This document shows positions 49,417-59,486 of a stretch of 64,000 nucleotides of DNA, piece after piece. A program made the translations under genes and the position numbers. Each line of letters opens with the position of its first letter. Within the stretch, counting starts at the first letter, position 1. Source of the DNA: Piezodorus guildinii (lineage: Eukaryota > Arthropoda > Insecta > Hemiptera > Pentatomidae); contig CM041294.1 in assembly GCA_023052935.1 (NCBI GenBank), positions 40,013,236 through 40,077,235 on the forward strand, read 5' to 3'. The notes under the pieces are model-generated. The model saw only the letters and a program-made list of their open reading frames with translations. It did not search any database and had not been told where the DNA came from.

Positions 49417-49965
49417 ATTTGTTGTTTTTCTCAATCCAGTGTTATCATAAAGTGAAAGAGGATAGAGAGCCTAGCTCATAGTTAAAATATTGACGAAGTC
49501 CATATCATTCTCAAAAACCATAAGCGTTGGAAAATTGGAATTGGATCTACAGCTACTTCAGTATTATTAACTTTAATTTTACTGTTCATGCCCAATAACG
49601 ATTTATATGTATCTTTTATTGTCATTTTTATATCTTTCAAGCTTAAACCTTTCATTTTTTTTTCTAGAATTAATTCCTATATCAAATGCTTTATAACAAT
49701 CAATAGTTTCCTTACCTACAATTCCTGTGGAAATTGCTATCAGTTCCTGTACATCTGGAAAGGGGTTGTGAATATTAAAAAGTTCTACTTAATCTTTATT
49801 TATTCTGCTATCACTAGTGTCTGCATGCTGGTATGATTATTTAAAAGAAACTCGACAAAATACTTCCATTCCGTCCACTACGCCTGTTGTAAATAACTTT
49901 GTTCTTATCCATTAGAAAACAACACTTAGTGTTGCTCCACGTCTGAAAGGACAACCCTCTATTTT

Positions 49966-50813
49966 TATGGACTTCATGAGATGTACAATTGAATTTTAAC
50001 AACTATTCTTAAAAAAATTGTATTTTAACATCAATTCTTAAAAAATTAAATAAAAAAAAACTTAGAACAATAACTAAAAAATACAATAATATCCTTAGTA
50101 TAAAAATCCTTAAATTCTTGGTTTTATATAAAAATTTAATCTACCTAACTTCTTTTGATGGTATAGTTAGTTGAAAACATTTTAGAAAACTTTTTTTTTG
50201 TTTTTAAATCTGAGCACTAATGATCGTTAGATTTCTTAGAAATTGTCATCAAATAAAGGGACCTGTCCTTGTTTTATTTTCCTTGTTGACTTCATCACAA
50301 ACTCCAAACTATACTTATTAAAACTAATCTATAAAAGAAAAATTATCTTATTTTTTCTAAACTCTTGCCATAATTCTGAGTACGGGTGTAATTAGCATTC
50401 GCTCAACATCTGAAGATGAATTCTGTAAACTATTTTCTGAAGTGAAAATCAATAAAATTAAATTATCGATTCACTAAAGGACACTTCCAGTTTTCCTCTT
50501 TTCAAACCTCTTCTCCAGGTTTTGTTTTGCAGATCACGTCTTCAAGATGCTAGAACGTAGAAGCAGCTTAATTAGTGATGTCTTTTTTCCTTTTTCTCTA
50601 ATCCTTATAAATCAATTTAGTTATTTGACGGCTGGTATCATAGTTTTCTAATAATTTTATATAAAGCGAGAATTTAAAATACATTGAAGTTGAAAATTTG
50701 ATTATTCCCAATCATAGAAACCAAACCAATCCCTCATTACTGCATGTGATGAAGGAAATGCCGAAGAAAAACTGGCTGGTTAAGATAATAGAAAACCTAC
50801 GAGGCTTTTGAAG
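49966..50813. other. AT-rich DNA without recognisable genes
   Basis: AACATCTGAAGATGAATTCT at 50405 resembles the motif at 49.14 kb but without a clear stem. Nothing else. Confidence 0.35.
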
Positions 50814-51725
50814 TTTTTTTTTTTTTAATATTTTTATTGAATTTTACAACTGTTTTTTGTAATACGAGTAAATATGCTGGTAATGATAAAATACATGAAA
50901 AAAACATGAAGAGAAAATGCCCATTGGCATCACTCCACTAGGCAACTAAACTAGAAGGTTTCGAGGCCATCTTCTTTAGGCACCTCGGAGGATTGTCAGG
51001 AATTGAAGAGGAAGCAAGGATTGAAACTAGAGGATTAGAGTGGGAGTGAAGTTTGTCATGGAAGGAGTGATACCTGATTCGGGCCAAATCAGTAACATAT
51101 GGGATGTTAAGGTCTTTGTGGATGAGGTTATTTGTGACAAAGAAAAGAGCACTCAGGATTTTGGATTGTAAGGATTCAATAGGGGAAGAATTTGATGGTT
51201 TCGTAGAGCCCCAAAGCTCAACTCCGTAAGTATGTAATGGTGGTGATATTGATGAGCCTTTTGTTGTTAAGTCGAAGGTTGGAGCGACTGTCCAGTTAGT
51301 GTTGTAGTAAGCGAAAGCGACGGGCAGTTTCTTGTCGTATCAGTCTTGTGTGGGGATTCAATGTTAGACGTTTGTCAAGTAGAAGTCCTAGGTAGCGGAT
51401 CTGTTCAACTGGAACAAGCGGAATATTATTAAAGGAAACTGTTTGAGCAGGATGTCATAGGTTTACGGCGAAGGGTAAAGGTAATTTGGTGGGATTTGTT
51501 GGAATTGATTTTAATTCTCCAATTCTGACACCATATCTCAAGCTCTCTGATGTGGGATTGAAGAGTTTGAGAGGCAATAGTTGGATCGTTATTGACTGAT
51601 AACACACAAGTGTCATCAGCATAGCTAGAAAGGAAGGTGTTGGGATGGGTTGGGATATCAGCTGTATAGACTGTGTAGAGGATGGGTCCAAGGATACTAC
51701 CTTGAGGGATTTTGAAGTTTAAAAG
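50814..51725 (-). mobile_element. Jockey J1, minus strand, with catalytic motif and tail
   Basis: The poly-A tail is the T run at 50815-50828. Going upstream on the minus strand: the 3' UTR signature; PPRCLKKMASK; IHKDLNIPYVTDLARIRYHS; WGSTKPSNSSPIESLQSKIL; then FTLRRKPMTSC (near 51470) and the catalytic SYADDTCVLS with YADD at 51612-51623, preceded by IPQGSILGPILYTVYTADIP. It ends just upstream of motif B. Frame lesions are present (around 51450 and 51330). Confidence 0.85.
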
Positions 51726-51754
51726 GAAATTTTGGACTGAATCTTGTCAGACGT

Positions 51755-52250
51755 CTTACTTGGAATCCTCACACTAGACTGAAACGACAAGGAACGGCTC
51801 GCAGATTATTACAGCATTTACTTGACAAACGTTCAAAACTTCTCACCTACCACAAAAAACTAATTTATATTACCATACTTTACTTACAATCCAAAATGCT
51901 CCTTACTTTTCACCAATTTAATAATCCAAGACCTGAATATCCATTAGTTGCAAACTTAGTCCGGAGTAGATATTCCTCCTTTCACTCCAAATTACCATCC
52001 CACACAAACCCACTTGTCCGTAAGCTCTCATTTCCTTCTATTCCTGATCATCTTTCGAGGCGGCTGAAAAGAAGACCTATATATACGAGACCTACTGATT
52101 TAAATAAACTATGATGTGCTACTACTGGGTAGTTTCTTCTCACGCCTATCTATGTCAATGTTCACATTTACTTGATGTATTTTTTGTTTTGTTAATACAG
52201 TTGTAAATATCACTATAATACATTTTAAAATATAAGAAAAAAAATAATAT
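51755..52250 (+). mobile_element. Jockey J1 3' fragment with internal deletion
   Basis: It begins at the thumb (TWNPHTRLKRQGTARRLLQH equivalent near 51762-51825), lacks about 80-100 bp near 51888 (jump from the YKK-LIY segment to SLQSKMLLTF), then continues with YPLVANLVRSRYSSFHSKL near 51950. The 3' UTR signature is at 52117. Confidence 0.8.
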
Positions 52251-52299
52251 TAAAAAAGAAAAGAAAATTTTTAATTTAATTAGGTGGTATTATACATTC

Positions 52300-53000
52300 T
52301 ATACAGCTGATATCCCAAATTACCTTTACCCTACGTCGTAAACCTATGACATTCTGTCCTACAGTGCCCTTTAATAATAGTCCGCTTGTCACGGTTGAAC
52401 AGATCCGCTACCTAGGATTCCTCCTTGACAAACATCTCATATGGAATCCGCACACAAGACTGAAACGACAAGAAACTGCCCGCCGCTTTCGCTTACTTCA
52501 ACACTTACTGTACAGACGCTCTAACCTTTCACTTATCTAAAGAAGACCCATCAATATCACCATCAAATAGTCTATCTGGACTTACAGAGTTGAGCTCTAG
52601 GGCTCTACTAACCATCAAACTCTTCACGTATTCAATCCTTACAGTCTAAAGTCCTTCACAAAATCCTCAATGATCCCTACTTTGTCAGGAATAAACCCAT
52701 CCATAAAGACCTTAATATCCCATATGTTGCTGATTTATGTTGCTCAGGTGTCATCCCGTGAAAAACTGCACTCCCATTCTAACCCACTTGTTTCAATCCT
52801 TGCTTCCTATTCCATTCCAGACAATCCTCCGAGGCATCTGAAAAGGAGATGGCCTCGAGACCTTCTAGTTTATATTACCCAGTGGAGTGCCTCAATGGGC
52901 ATTTTCTCTTCATGTCTTTTTCATGTATTTTTTCTGTTAGCTAATTTACTTGATGTATTACTAATTCAGTTGTAAATTTCAATAAATGATAATTAAAAAA
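52300..53000 (+). mobile_element. Jockey J1 3' fragment lacking the YADD segment
   Basis: The first bases, TATACAGCTGATATCCC, encode YTADIP of motif B downstream. They are joined at about 52315 directly to QITFTLRRKPMTFCPTVPF, so the 200 bp that encode YADD are gone. Then RYLGFLLDKHLIWNPHTRLK, RQETARRFRLLQHLL, KTLISHMLL equivalents and PPRHLKRRWPRDLL. The tail is TAATTAAAAAA near 52990. Confidence 0.85.
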
Positions 53001-53037
53001 CAGTTAGGTCATATACAGATTACAGGTTCTACCTTCA

Positions 53038-53530
53038 TTATCGAGTAATGAGATTCGAAAATAAATAAAATTTTCTTGAAATTATTGTTTTTCTGGTTCT
53101 TTTTCTTCCTTTTTTCCTCCTTTTCCTTTCGACAACTTCCTTACCATACAAACTACCTTTAGAATCTCCAAACCCTCCTATCGTTAATTGGAACGCAAAC
53201 ATAGAGGCAGCGAAACATCCACGTCCTATACAAATTAGAGGAGCCATGCGCGTTCTATGGTATATAACCCACCAGCACATATTATGTCCTACCAGCTTCC
53301 ATTCTTCCTTAGTAATATGTAACTTCCATACAGAGATAATGCAATGCGGTTCGATCAATACTTTAGTGTTTCTCAGCTCTAATTTGAGCAACATCTCCAG
53401 TATTCTACCAGCAGAAATGCGCAGTCGACACTTCTCTTCCCCTAAAGCGGACACAACAGTAATACAATGTTCCCAAAGTCTTTCAATATCAGAAACAAAT
53501 ATTTCAGCTTATTGCTTCCATCAGATCTGA
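53038..53530 (-). CDS. Unrecognised open frame, possible exon
   Basis: A 138-codon minus-strand frame from an ATG-like start at 53454 extends upstream in frame to about 53515 (VSDIERLWEHCITVVSALGE). It includes the run EPHCIISVWKLHITKEEWKL and HNMCWWVIYHRTRMAPLICI, and ends in a strongly basic ERKRRKKGRKRTRK tail. Base composition is richer in G+C than the flanks and codon use is not AT-saturated. I recognise no domain, and the plus strand is open too. It could be an old exon, a transposon piece or chance. Confidence 0.25.
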
Positions 53531-53550
53531 TCAGAGCACAGATCATGAGC

Positions 53551-54118
53551 ATCACATAGCTGCCATAGCCAACCCACGTTTAATTAAAACATGTTTTTTT
53601 TAAATATGTACTCCTGTATCACTTTAATAAACCCCCAATTTTCTTCATTTCCTTTTTTCCGTTAGATTAACTAGCCAGTTTTCTCACCTCTATTGTTAAT
53701 TGTAATTTTTTTTATCATTTTAAGTCTGTTAAAAAATAGAAAAGAAAGGTATATTTAATATTATTATGTAAATAAAATATTTATTTCATTTTTTTTTTTT
53801 TACCATTTTATGGAAAAAAGTTTTTAAAAATAATCTTGAATATTTATTTAAACTCAATCCAAAAAGCTATAATAGTTAGTTAATCGTTTCTTTATTAAAA
53901 TTTATATTTAAATTATCTTTTTACGACAATCGTTTATTCCTTTCACGTTATTTTTTAAAATATGTATCTTAAATATGCTTTATAACAACGTCTTGGGAAA
54001 AGAAGTTGAATATAAATATTGCAAGTTAAATATAATAAAGAAATCACTTGAAGTACTTGTCTTTGAGCGGCAATTAATTATGTTTTTATATAAATATAGA
54101 ACCTTTATTGGTATAGAA
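53551..54118. other. AT-rich DNA without recognisable genes
   Basis: Nothing recognised. Confidence 0.4.
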
Positions 54119-54300
54119 AAAATTTTTTTTAAATTTTTTAATTATATTTTATTAAATTTTACAACTTTATATTAGCATAAATACAATAAGTAAAAGTGTT
54201 GAATTATAATATAGGGCATAGAAGGCTAGTGAAGAAACTACCCAGCGGTAGTACTTCGATGTTTATTTAAGTAAGTAGATCCCGAGGCCATCTTCTTAGA
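54119..54300 (-). mobile_element. Jockey J1, 3' UTR only
   Basis: T-rich tail at left, then GAAACTACCCAGCGGTAGTA (inverse of the J1 3' UTR signature) near 54233 and GATCCCGAGGCCATCTTCTT, the last codons of the polymerase. Strongly 5' truncated. Confidence 0.8.
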
Positions 54301-54885
54301 ATGAATCTAAAAAAATTATAATGCATTGATATGATTCATAATTCCTTTACATTGAGCTAAATATCATTTAAAATTATTATGAATATAAATATTTTTATTG
54401 TTGGTAAACATTTAAAAAACCCAGCAAATAAAAGAAAAAAAGAATAAATCATAGAAAATGACCAAAGAAAAAATAATAAAAATAAAAATCAAGATACTCT
54501 TACGTTTTATGAGTAAATATGTTATGATATTAATTTCATCTGTCGAATATCAGTTATGTACAAAATGTTTTCGATAGGAGAAGCTACAAACAAAGATAGT
54601 AGTAATTCTGAAGACACGTATTTGTAAAAGTAGTCTCTGAATGTATTACTTGATGCGCTTAGATAGATGTTATCCGATGATACGTGTTATGGCATAGATT
54701 GAATTGGAGTTTTTGATATTCAAATACACTATTATTTCGCTCGACGTCGACATTAAACTATACCATGATTGTCATTGGTTGGGCTTGTCAAAATTGTAGC
54801 TGCTTCAATGGGCACCGACGATTCAGGGTACTCCATTGCTAAGAAGAATATTTAAGTACATACCGTTCAAACATTCGGATGAATG
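54301..54885. other. AT-rich DNA without recognisable genes
   Basis: Nothing recognised. Confidence 0.4.
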
Positions 54886-55137
54886 TGCAATGAAGATGCT
54901 ACAGTGTGAGTAATCAATTTCGCCTATCCCAGGTCTAATTAGGATAGGGATCTTTAACGAGTACCTAATATCGCACAGATTCGGGCTACCATTTATCTGC
55001 TTCCCTCCCAAGGACGGCATAAACAAGGATTTTTGATTAATTTAAAAAAAATCATAGGCAATCTGACGGTTTAGAACCCGCGCTCTTGGACATAGAAAGC
55101 TGTGCGCTAGTAACCACACCACAGGTGAACCCGTCTA
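54886..55137 (-). mobile_element. SINE-II copy, minus strand
   Basis: Inverse box B GGTTTAGAACCCGCGCTCTT at 55068-55087, box A region to 55130, body with CCTCCCAAGGACGGCATAA and the family tail block TCGCCTATCCCAGGTCTAAT near 54920. Confidence 0.8.
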
Positions 55138-55680
55138 TATGAACTGATACTGACATTCTTGCTTCTATGAGCTTTTAAGTATGTCATCAAAATGTCGGCA
55201 ATGTATTGTCACATTTAAGAACTTGAAAAAAGGGAATAAAATTGATTAATTATTTATCAGCTGGGAATAGTGGGCTAGTAAACGTACTAATAAAATGTGA
55301 CAACAGTTATTTGATTATTCACACAATCAATTCACATAAAATAATTAAAGATAAAAACCGTAATCCAGAAATAACTCTTTCATCTTGTATTTAACATCTG
55401 ATGTAAGGTACCTTCTCGAACGAAGCTGAAGATTTTTAATAGTATCTTAATTTGTGTTCTGAATATTTACTGGCACAGTTGTAAAAAGTTGTTTTGCATG
55501 TTGACATGCACACAACCTACAGAATGTTTGCATGCACATATTCATGAAACAGAACTTACTTTCAAAGAGGCCTAAACTCTAAGCAGGTAAGTTCATAAAA
55601 TATAAGGCTATTCCTGATGTCAGAATTTTATTTTAACTTAAATTATTTCTAATTTTAACATTCTACTTTTACTTATCTAT
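55138..55680. other. AT-rich DNA without recognisable genes
   Basis: Nothing recognised. Confidence 0.4.
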
Positions 55681-55688
55681 ATATGATA

Positions 55689-55734
<46 letters not shown>
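55681..55734. repeat. (AT)n microsatellite
   Basis: TA units adjoining the end of a RepA copy. Confidence 0.95.
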
Positions 55735-55737
<3 letters not shown>

Positions 55738-55884
55738 AAGGGAAAGTATACCGATCATGAAAATTTTCGAATTCCAGTTTTCAACGGAAATACTCGTACA
55801 TGTTTTAGGGTCCCTTGGGTCCCAATGACCAAGTTTATGGCCCAGCACAAAAACGAAAAGTTGTACATAACTGGAATTTCATAT

Positions 55885-56413
55885 TGTTACGGGCTACGGG
55901 GTGTGAGAAATGAACTACTCCAGTTTACAAATAAAAAGGATTTATTAACCATTATAGTTACAATAATAATTGAATTACAAGCTTAACTACTAAAAAGTCT
56001 ACATATAAAATCAGGTATTCCTAACAAATAAACTACTTACGTAAATTTATACAATCTGCTAGACTTATTCTAAAACTTACAACAATATCTTATATCCTAC
56101 ACTCTTCTATTCTCCCACAAACCGGTTATCACAATACTGACGCACACAATTTCACTACACTGTCACCAATAGTTCAGTGTCACTGTTCACTGATACATCC
56201 ACTTGAGCAAGATCAGGACTGCCTGACCCAGGCGTAGTAGGCCGGTATTTGTACCACTGCCGAACATTCTAGACAAAGTGGGGCCAGGTAAACGCCGAGA
56301 GGCGGATGGGCCGTTCTAGGTACTTCCCGTCCAGGTCCAGAAGTCCAGAGGTCCAGAAGCCAAATCCGGACCTCTCTAGGCGTGGTTTACCTGTCATTGT
56401 CTTGACCGTAGCA
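55885..56413 (-). repeat. 3' LTR, complete (529 bp)
   Basis: On the minus strand it starts TGCTACGGTCAAGACAATGA and ends CGTAGCCCGTAACA. It holds an AATAAA polyadenylation signal (inverse at 55941-55946). Its first 74 bp match the 5' LTR remnant, with one small duplication of GGTCCAGAAG-type sequence in this copy. Confidence 0.75.
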
Positions 56414-56426
56414 CTACCCTCTCCTT
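56414..56426 (-). promoter_or_regulatory. Polypurine tract
   Basis: AAGGAGAGGG directly before the 3' LTR on the element strand is the expected primer for plus-strand DNA synthesis. It overlaps the stop codon of the macrodomain frame. Confidence 0.65.
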
Positions 56427-56907
56427 AGACGTGCTCTGCCCCAGAGCACAGTTCACAGAAGCTGAGCGATGCTGATCTTCCTCCGATGTAGGTGTTTTGT
56501 GGGTTGAACGTACATACCAATATGTTGACTCCAGAGTTGGCGAATGTCTCTTCAACAATGTCCCTGACAATCCTCCACTCCAGGCTATCGTATCCACAAC
56601 CCAACTCAGGGATGGCGAGATTGTTGACACGCAGTTCGAGAAGCTTACTTCGCAGGTCGTCAAGACTCCGGCGCAGTGTGTCGTATGTCGGCCTCTGCAC
56701 CGTTGAACACTTGGTAACCAAGTAAAACAGGTGCCGGCCTTCGTGCGCGTGATGTAGAGTCTTCCCAACTCTTAGTCCTTGGAGTTCTAGCTCTTCAGTT
56801 CCACCGAACTTCTTCCTGAAGACCGTCGCAATCCCTCGAGAATTCCTCAGATCTTCGTCGACGCAATGGGCTAGAGCATAGTCTGCTGGTAATGAGAAGA
56901 TGTCTCT
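56425..56907 (-). CDS. TARG1/OARD1-like macrodomain frame within the LTR element
   Basis: Macrodomains bind ADP-ribose; the TARG1 group removes it from proteins. A 160-codon frame without stops reads from 56907 to the stop at 56425-56427. Seen in order: RDIFSLPADYALAHCVDEDL (residues 1-20, the N-terminal ligand-binding strand and AHC segment), RGIATVFRKKFGG (about 24-36), HLFYLVTKCSTVQRPTYDTL (about 61-80), then NLAIPELGCGYDSLEWRIVR (about 101-120) with the GCGxD loop in which TARG1 proteins have a key Asp, and VNILVCTFNP near the end. The position where I expect the TARG1 catalytic Lys appears not to be Lys. There is no ATG, and a stop lies immediately upstream, so it was probably the C-terminal part of a longer polyprotein or a spliced product. 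Composition is GC-richer than the flanks. Confidence 0.75.
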   Translation of the reverse strand, partial: RDIFSLPADYALAHCVDEDLRNSRGIATVFRKKFGGTEELELQGLRVGKTLHHAHEGRHLFYLVTKCSTVQRPTYDTLRRSLDDLRSKLLELRVNNLAIPELGCGYDSLEWRIVRDIVEETFANSGVNILVCTFNPQNTYIGGRSASLSFCELCSGAEHV

Positions 56908-56944
56908 CTACCCTGTCTGCGTTACTCTGAGGGAGTCTGGCGCC

Positions 56945-57130
56945 TCAGGATGTGGAATTATTTCCTTGTCGGTGAGGTTCCTGACTGGTCCTCTGTAGGG
57001 CTATGGTTTTCCTTGTATGGGGCCAATCTATTGAAGTTATTTTTTCTCCTAACCTAGATTCTATATCGGTTAACTTATTATCTACAATTTCCATCATTTT
57101 AGTCTCTAATGTGCTTAACTTACATTCCAA
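56945..57130 (-). CDS. Coiled-coil (gag-like) frame of the LTR element
   Basis: A 61-codon frame: MECKLSTLETKMMEIVDNKL then TDIESRLGEKITSIDW shows a heptad-like pattern of L/M/I with charged residues, as in the N-terminal coiled coils of some insect Gypsy Gag proteins. A Gln/Ser/Arg-rich tail follows and the frame stops at 56945. It begins right after the 5' LTR remnant. Family assignment is inferred from position and composition only. Confidence 0.45.
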   Translation of the reverse strand: MECKLSTLETKMMEIVDNKLTDIESRLGEKITSIDWPHTRKTIALQRTSQEPHRQGNNSTS

Positions 57131-57146
57131 TGTACTCAGTAGATCA

Positions 57147-57222
57147 GTCCAGGTTCAGAAGTCTCTAGCCAAATCCGGACCCCTCTTGGCGTGGTTTACC
57201 TATCATTGTCTTGACCGTAGCA
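57147..57222 (-). repeat. 5' LTR remnant
   Basis: Matches the first 74 bp of the 3' LTR (CTACGGTCAAGACAATGA, CCAAATCCGGA-type block). The remaining 450 bp of LTR are deleted. Confidence 0.75.
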
Positions 57223-57602
57223 ATATTTAAGACAGCCATACGCCCGAGACGTTACAGCACTTTTTTCACTAAAATCTACTGACCAAAAGGGGCTACATTA
57301 TACCATGTATTTTGCACATTTTACGATGTTCTCAATAACTGCTCTAATGATTTAGATTAAACTCGCTCTATAGATGTAAAATTTAATGGGCTTTAATATC
57401 ATGTAGCTTGAAATAGTCCGACACGGTTCAAATACCGATGTTTTAAATTTTCCTCTCTAAACTACCTTTAATTTTGTACACGTACATTCCAAAACATTAA
57501 CCATATCATCTTAAATCTTTGATAAAGGAAGGCTAAATATACAAGTTGGATAGATTTGATGTCCAACTAAAGGATAAAAGAGCAAAACTATTTTTTTATG
57601 TA

Positions 57603-58205
57603 TTTTTTTTTTTTAATTCTTTTATTGATATTTACAACTGTACACAGTACAAGTAAAAGAGCTATTCACAGAACATTGGCTTGAAAAAGTCTTGAGAAGA
57701 ATCTACCCAGTGGTAGCACTTCAGCGTTTATTTGGTTAGCAGGTCTCGAGGCCACCGTCTTTTCAGACGCCTCGGAGGATTATCGGGAATAGATGCCTAT
57801 GAGAGGATACGGACAAGCGGGTTTGTATGGGCGGGTAATTCGGAATGAAAGGAGGAGTATCTTTTTTGGGCAATTTCTGCAACGAGTGGGATATTCAGGT
57901 CTCTATGGATGAGTTTGTTGGTAACAAAGTAAGGAGCGTCTAGGATTTGTCGAAGGATTTTGGATTGCAAGGATTGGATGCGGGAGGAATTCGATGGTTT
58001 AGTGGAGCCCCATAGCTCTATGCCATAAGTCCAGATAGGTCTAATAATGGTTGTGTAAGTGAGTTTTTTTAAGTAAATAGAGAGTTTTGATCGTTTGTCG
58101 AGTAAGTGTTTTAATAGTCGATATCTACGAGCAGTTTCTTGTCGTTTAAGCCTTGTATGAGGATTCCATGTAAGACGTTTGTCAAGATGAAGTCTTTTGG
58201 TTTTT
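57603..58205 (-). mobile_element. Jockey J1 inserted into RepA
   Basis: T-run tail at 57603-57615, 3' UTR signature CTACCCAGTGGTAGCACTTC near 57704, then on the minus strand PPRRLKRRWPRDLL, NKLIHRDLNIPLVAEIAQKR, APYFVTNKLI and NPHTRLKRQETARRYRLL. It ends near FHLDKRLTWNPHTRL. Only the C-terminal coding third is present. Confidence 0.85.
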
Positions 58206-58510
58206 TAATAATAATAAGAGTAACATAGACGTATAATATACCGTTGGAAAGAGAAAGAATTTTAGAAAAAATATTACCTGATACACAGAGTTGTAAAAAG
58301 TAACAAATGGGGAATTAACTTATTACTGATTAACAATTTGATATAGTTATATTATTTAATCTAAATCAATGTTTTCAACGATAATAAATACACGTTTTAT
58401 TAAAATCTACCTAAAATATTTTCTAATTGAAGTATATTTAATAGTTTTTAAATTGATTTTAACTGTCGAGGTAAGTGAAAGTCGTGTGTTACCCACACTA
58501 AATTTTTTCA

Positions 58511-59486
58511 GTTATATTATAAATCATTTCATCAGAAGTATAGCATTCCATGCAGCGTATGAACATACAAAAAATGAAATATTTGCAAGAAAATACAAGT
58601 ATTATTAAACGCGATTATTAATGAAGTAGTTAAGATGATTCGTGATAACGTGAACCTTTAACTAATTTAATAGTAAAAAATAAACTTAAAATATAATAAA
58701 ATTAATATAACAGTGGCTAGTTTTATGTTGGTTAACTGATAACTCCCCTAGATATCATCTTTCTCATTATTAAGAAGTTGTATCCTGAAAAATAAAGTTT
58801 TTATGATAAGGCATATAAACTAACGGATATATCCTTGTTAAAGGAAGTACTCATTCTTAGCCTAGCATTGAATACCAATAAATTTTTACTTATCGAACCT
58901 CCATTAGAAATGAAAGTGTCAGCTCACTTTGATTCACGAGGTTGAAGATTTACAGAACCTGCTTTTATAAATAAAAAGTTTATCTTACACTTAATGTCTC
59001 AGTTTATTGTTCAGCTCAAGTAATAAAATATATTGATAGACTCTATGTGAGAAAAAAGGAAAGATACCGCAGTTTATTGACCAGTATACTCCATTTTCCC
59101 CGGCTTTAAAAACTATATATACTGCAGTAGATTTTAGGGTACTAAATGTAATGGGGTATACGTTACTGTGCGGTCTTGCCGTGAACAACCAATGACAAGT
59201 TTTAACACTCAGGTTAATAGAGATCGAAAAAAAAAATTCAAAGCAGACATCGATTCTAATTGATGTCACGTTACATGATTTTAGCTTCAATCAACAGAAA
59301 TGAATAAAACAAACAAATTTTTTTTAAGGAAAGCACATTCAATCATATTTTAAATATGATTCTTAAGTAACATTAGGATTCTGTTTTCGATTCTTTACTT
59401 ACCTCGACATGAAATAAAATAGATATTAAGGGAAAATTCAATGCCTTCATTTTTTTTTTTTTTTGTTTGTTAAATTTTTTACGTCA
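58511..59486. other. AT-rich DNA without recognisable genes
   Basis: A 99-codon minus frame at 58991-59290 has no recognised domain and looks AT-driven. Confidence 0.4.

Larger units (their letters stand above)
48026..49965 (-). pseudogene. Transposon-borne PIN-like nuclease-family protein, broken
   Basis: Read on the minus strand from 49965: NPFPDVQELIAISTGIVGKE (about 49778-49719), TIDCYKAFDIG, then KVNNTEVAVDPIPIFQRL near 49590-49520. The interrupted middle follows (LYDIFEQ, IDGGMLLYRLKW), then VVFYGY, ESDADHLIVQSALDSSHDVF, VVVENIDVLVILMALAPDDI (about 48464-48400), EIFFLKP, GWNTTSAFYNKVKNNIIKMF and finally YGAKTAKNLNELRYKRF. This order matches a protein I know as highly repeated in arthropod genomes and apparently carried by mobile DNA; conserved acidic residues suggest a PIN/FEN-like nuclease fold. 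That function is inferred, not shown. Several stops and frameshifts and one insertion kill it. Confidence 0.6.
55885..57222 (-). mobile_element. Non-autonomous Gypsy-type LTR element carrying a macrodomain
   Basis: The element is bounded by TGTTACGGG at the left and CCGTAGCA at the right, imperfect inverted ends of TG...CA type, and by ATAT at 55881-55884 and 57223-57226 as 4-bp target duplication. Transcription runs leftwards. The 3' LTR is 55885-56413; the 5' LTR survives only as 57147-57222. Between them gag-pol is nearly all lost: a coiled-coil frame (56945-57130) and a macrodomain frame (56425-56907) remain. At 1338 bp it is far shorter than the usual 5-7 kb. No primer-binding site is left, because the deletion took the rest of the 5' LTR and the start of the internal region. 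The Gypsy-type call rests on LTR termini and the 4-bp duplication only; no protease, reverse transcriptase or integrase remains. Confidence 0.75.
55740..58510 (-). repeat. RepA, minus strand, carrying two nested insertions
   Basis: RepA pieces at 55740-55884, 57223-57600 and 58206-58510 line up in order with the 14.1-14.85 kb copy: GATCATGAAAATTTTCGAAT, GGCTACATTATACCATGTAT, TTTAATATCATGTAGCTTGA, then TATAATATACCGTTGGAAAG and GGTAAGTGAAAGTCGTGTGT. The gaps are filled by the LTR element and a Jockey copy, giving a clear insertion order: RepA first, the other two later. Confidence 0.75.

Noticed and set aside
51455..51691. 78-codon minus-strand protein
   Set aside because: It is the wrong frame of the Jockey J1 catalytic region, where the YADD frame is the real one.
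57223..57258. LTR element extending to the GACGTTACA at 57247-57255
   Set aside because: The inverted TG...CA ends, the end of LTR-LTR similarity and the ATAT duplication all place the right end at 57222; the extra bases belong to RepA.
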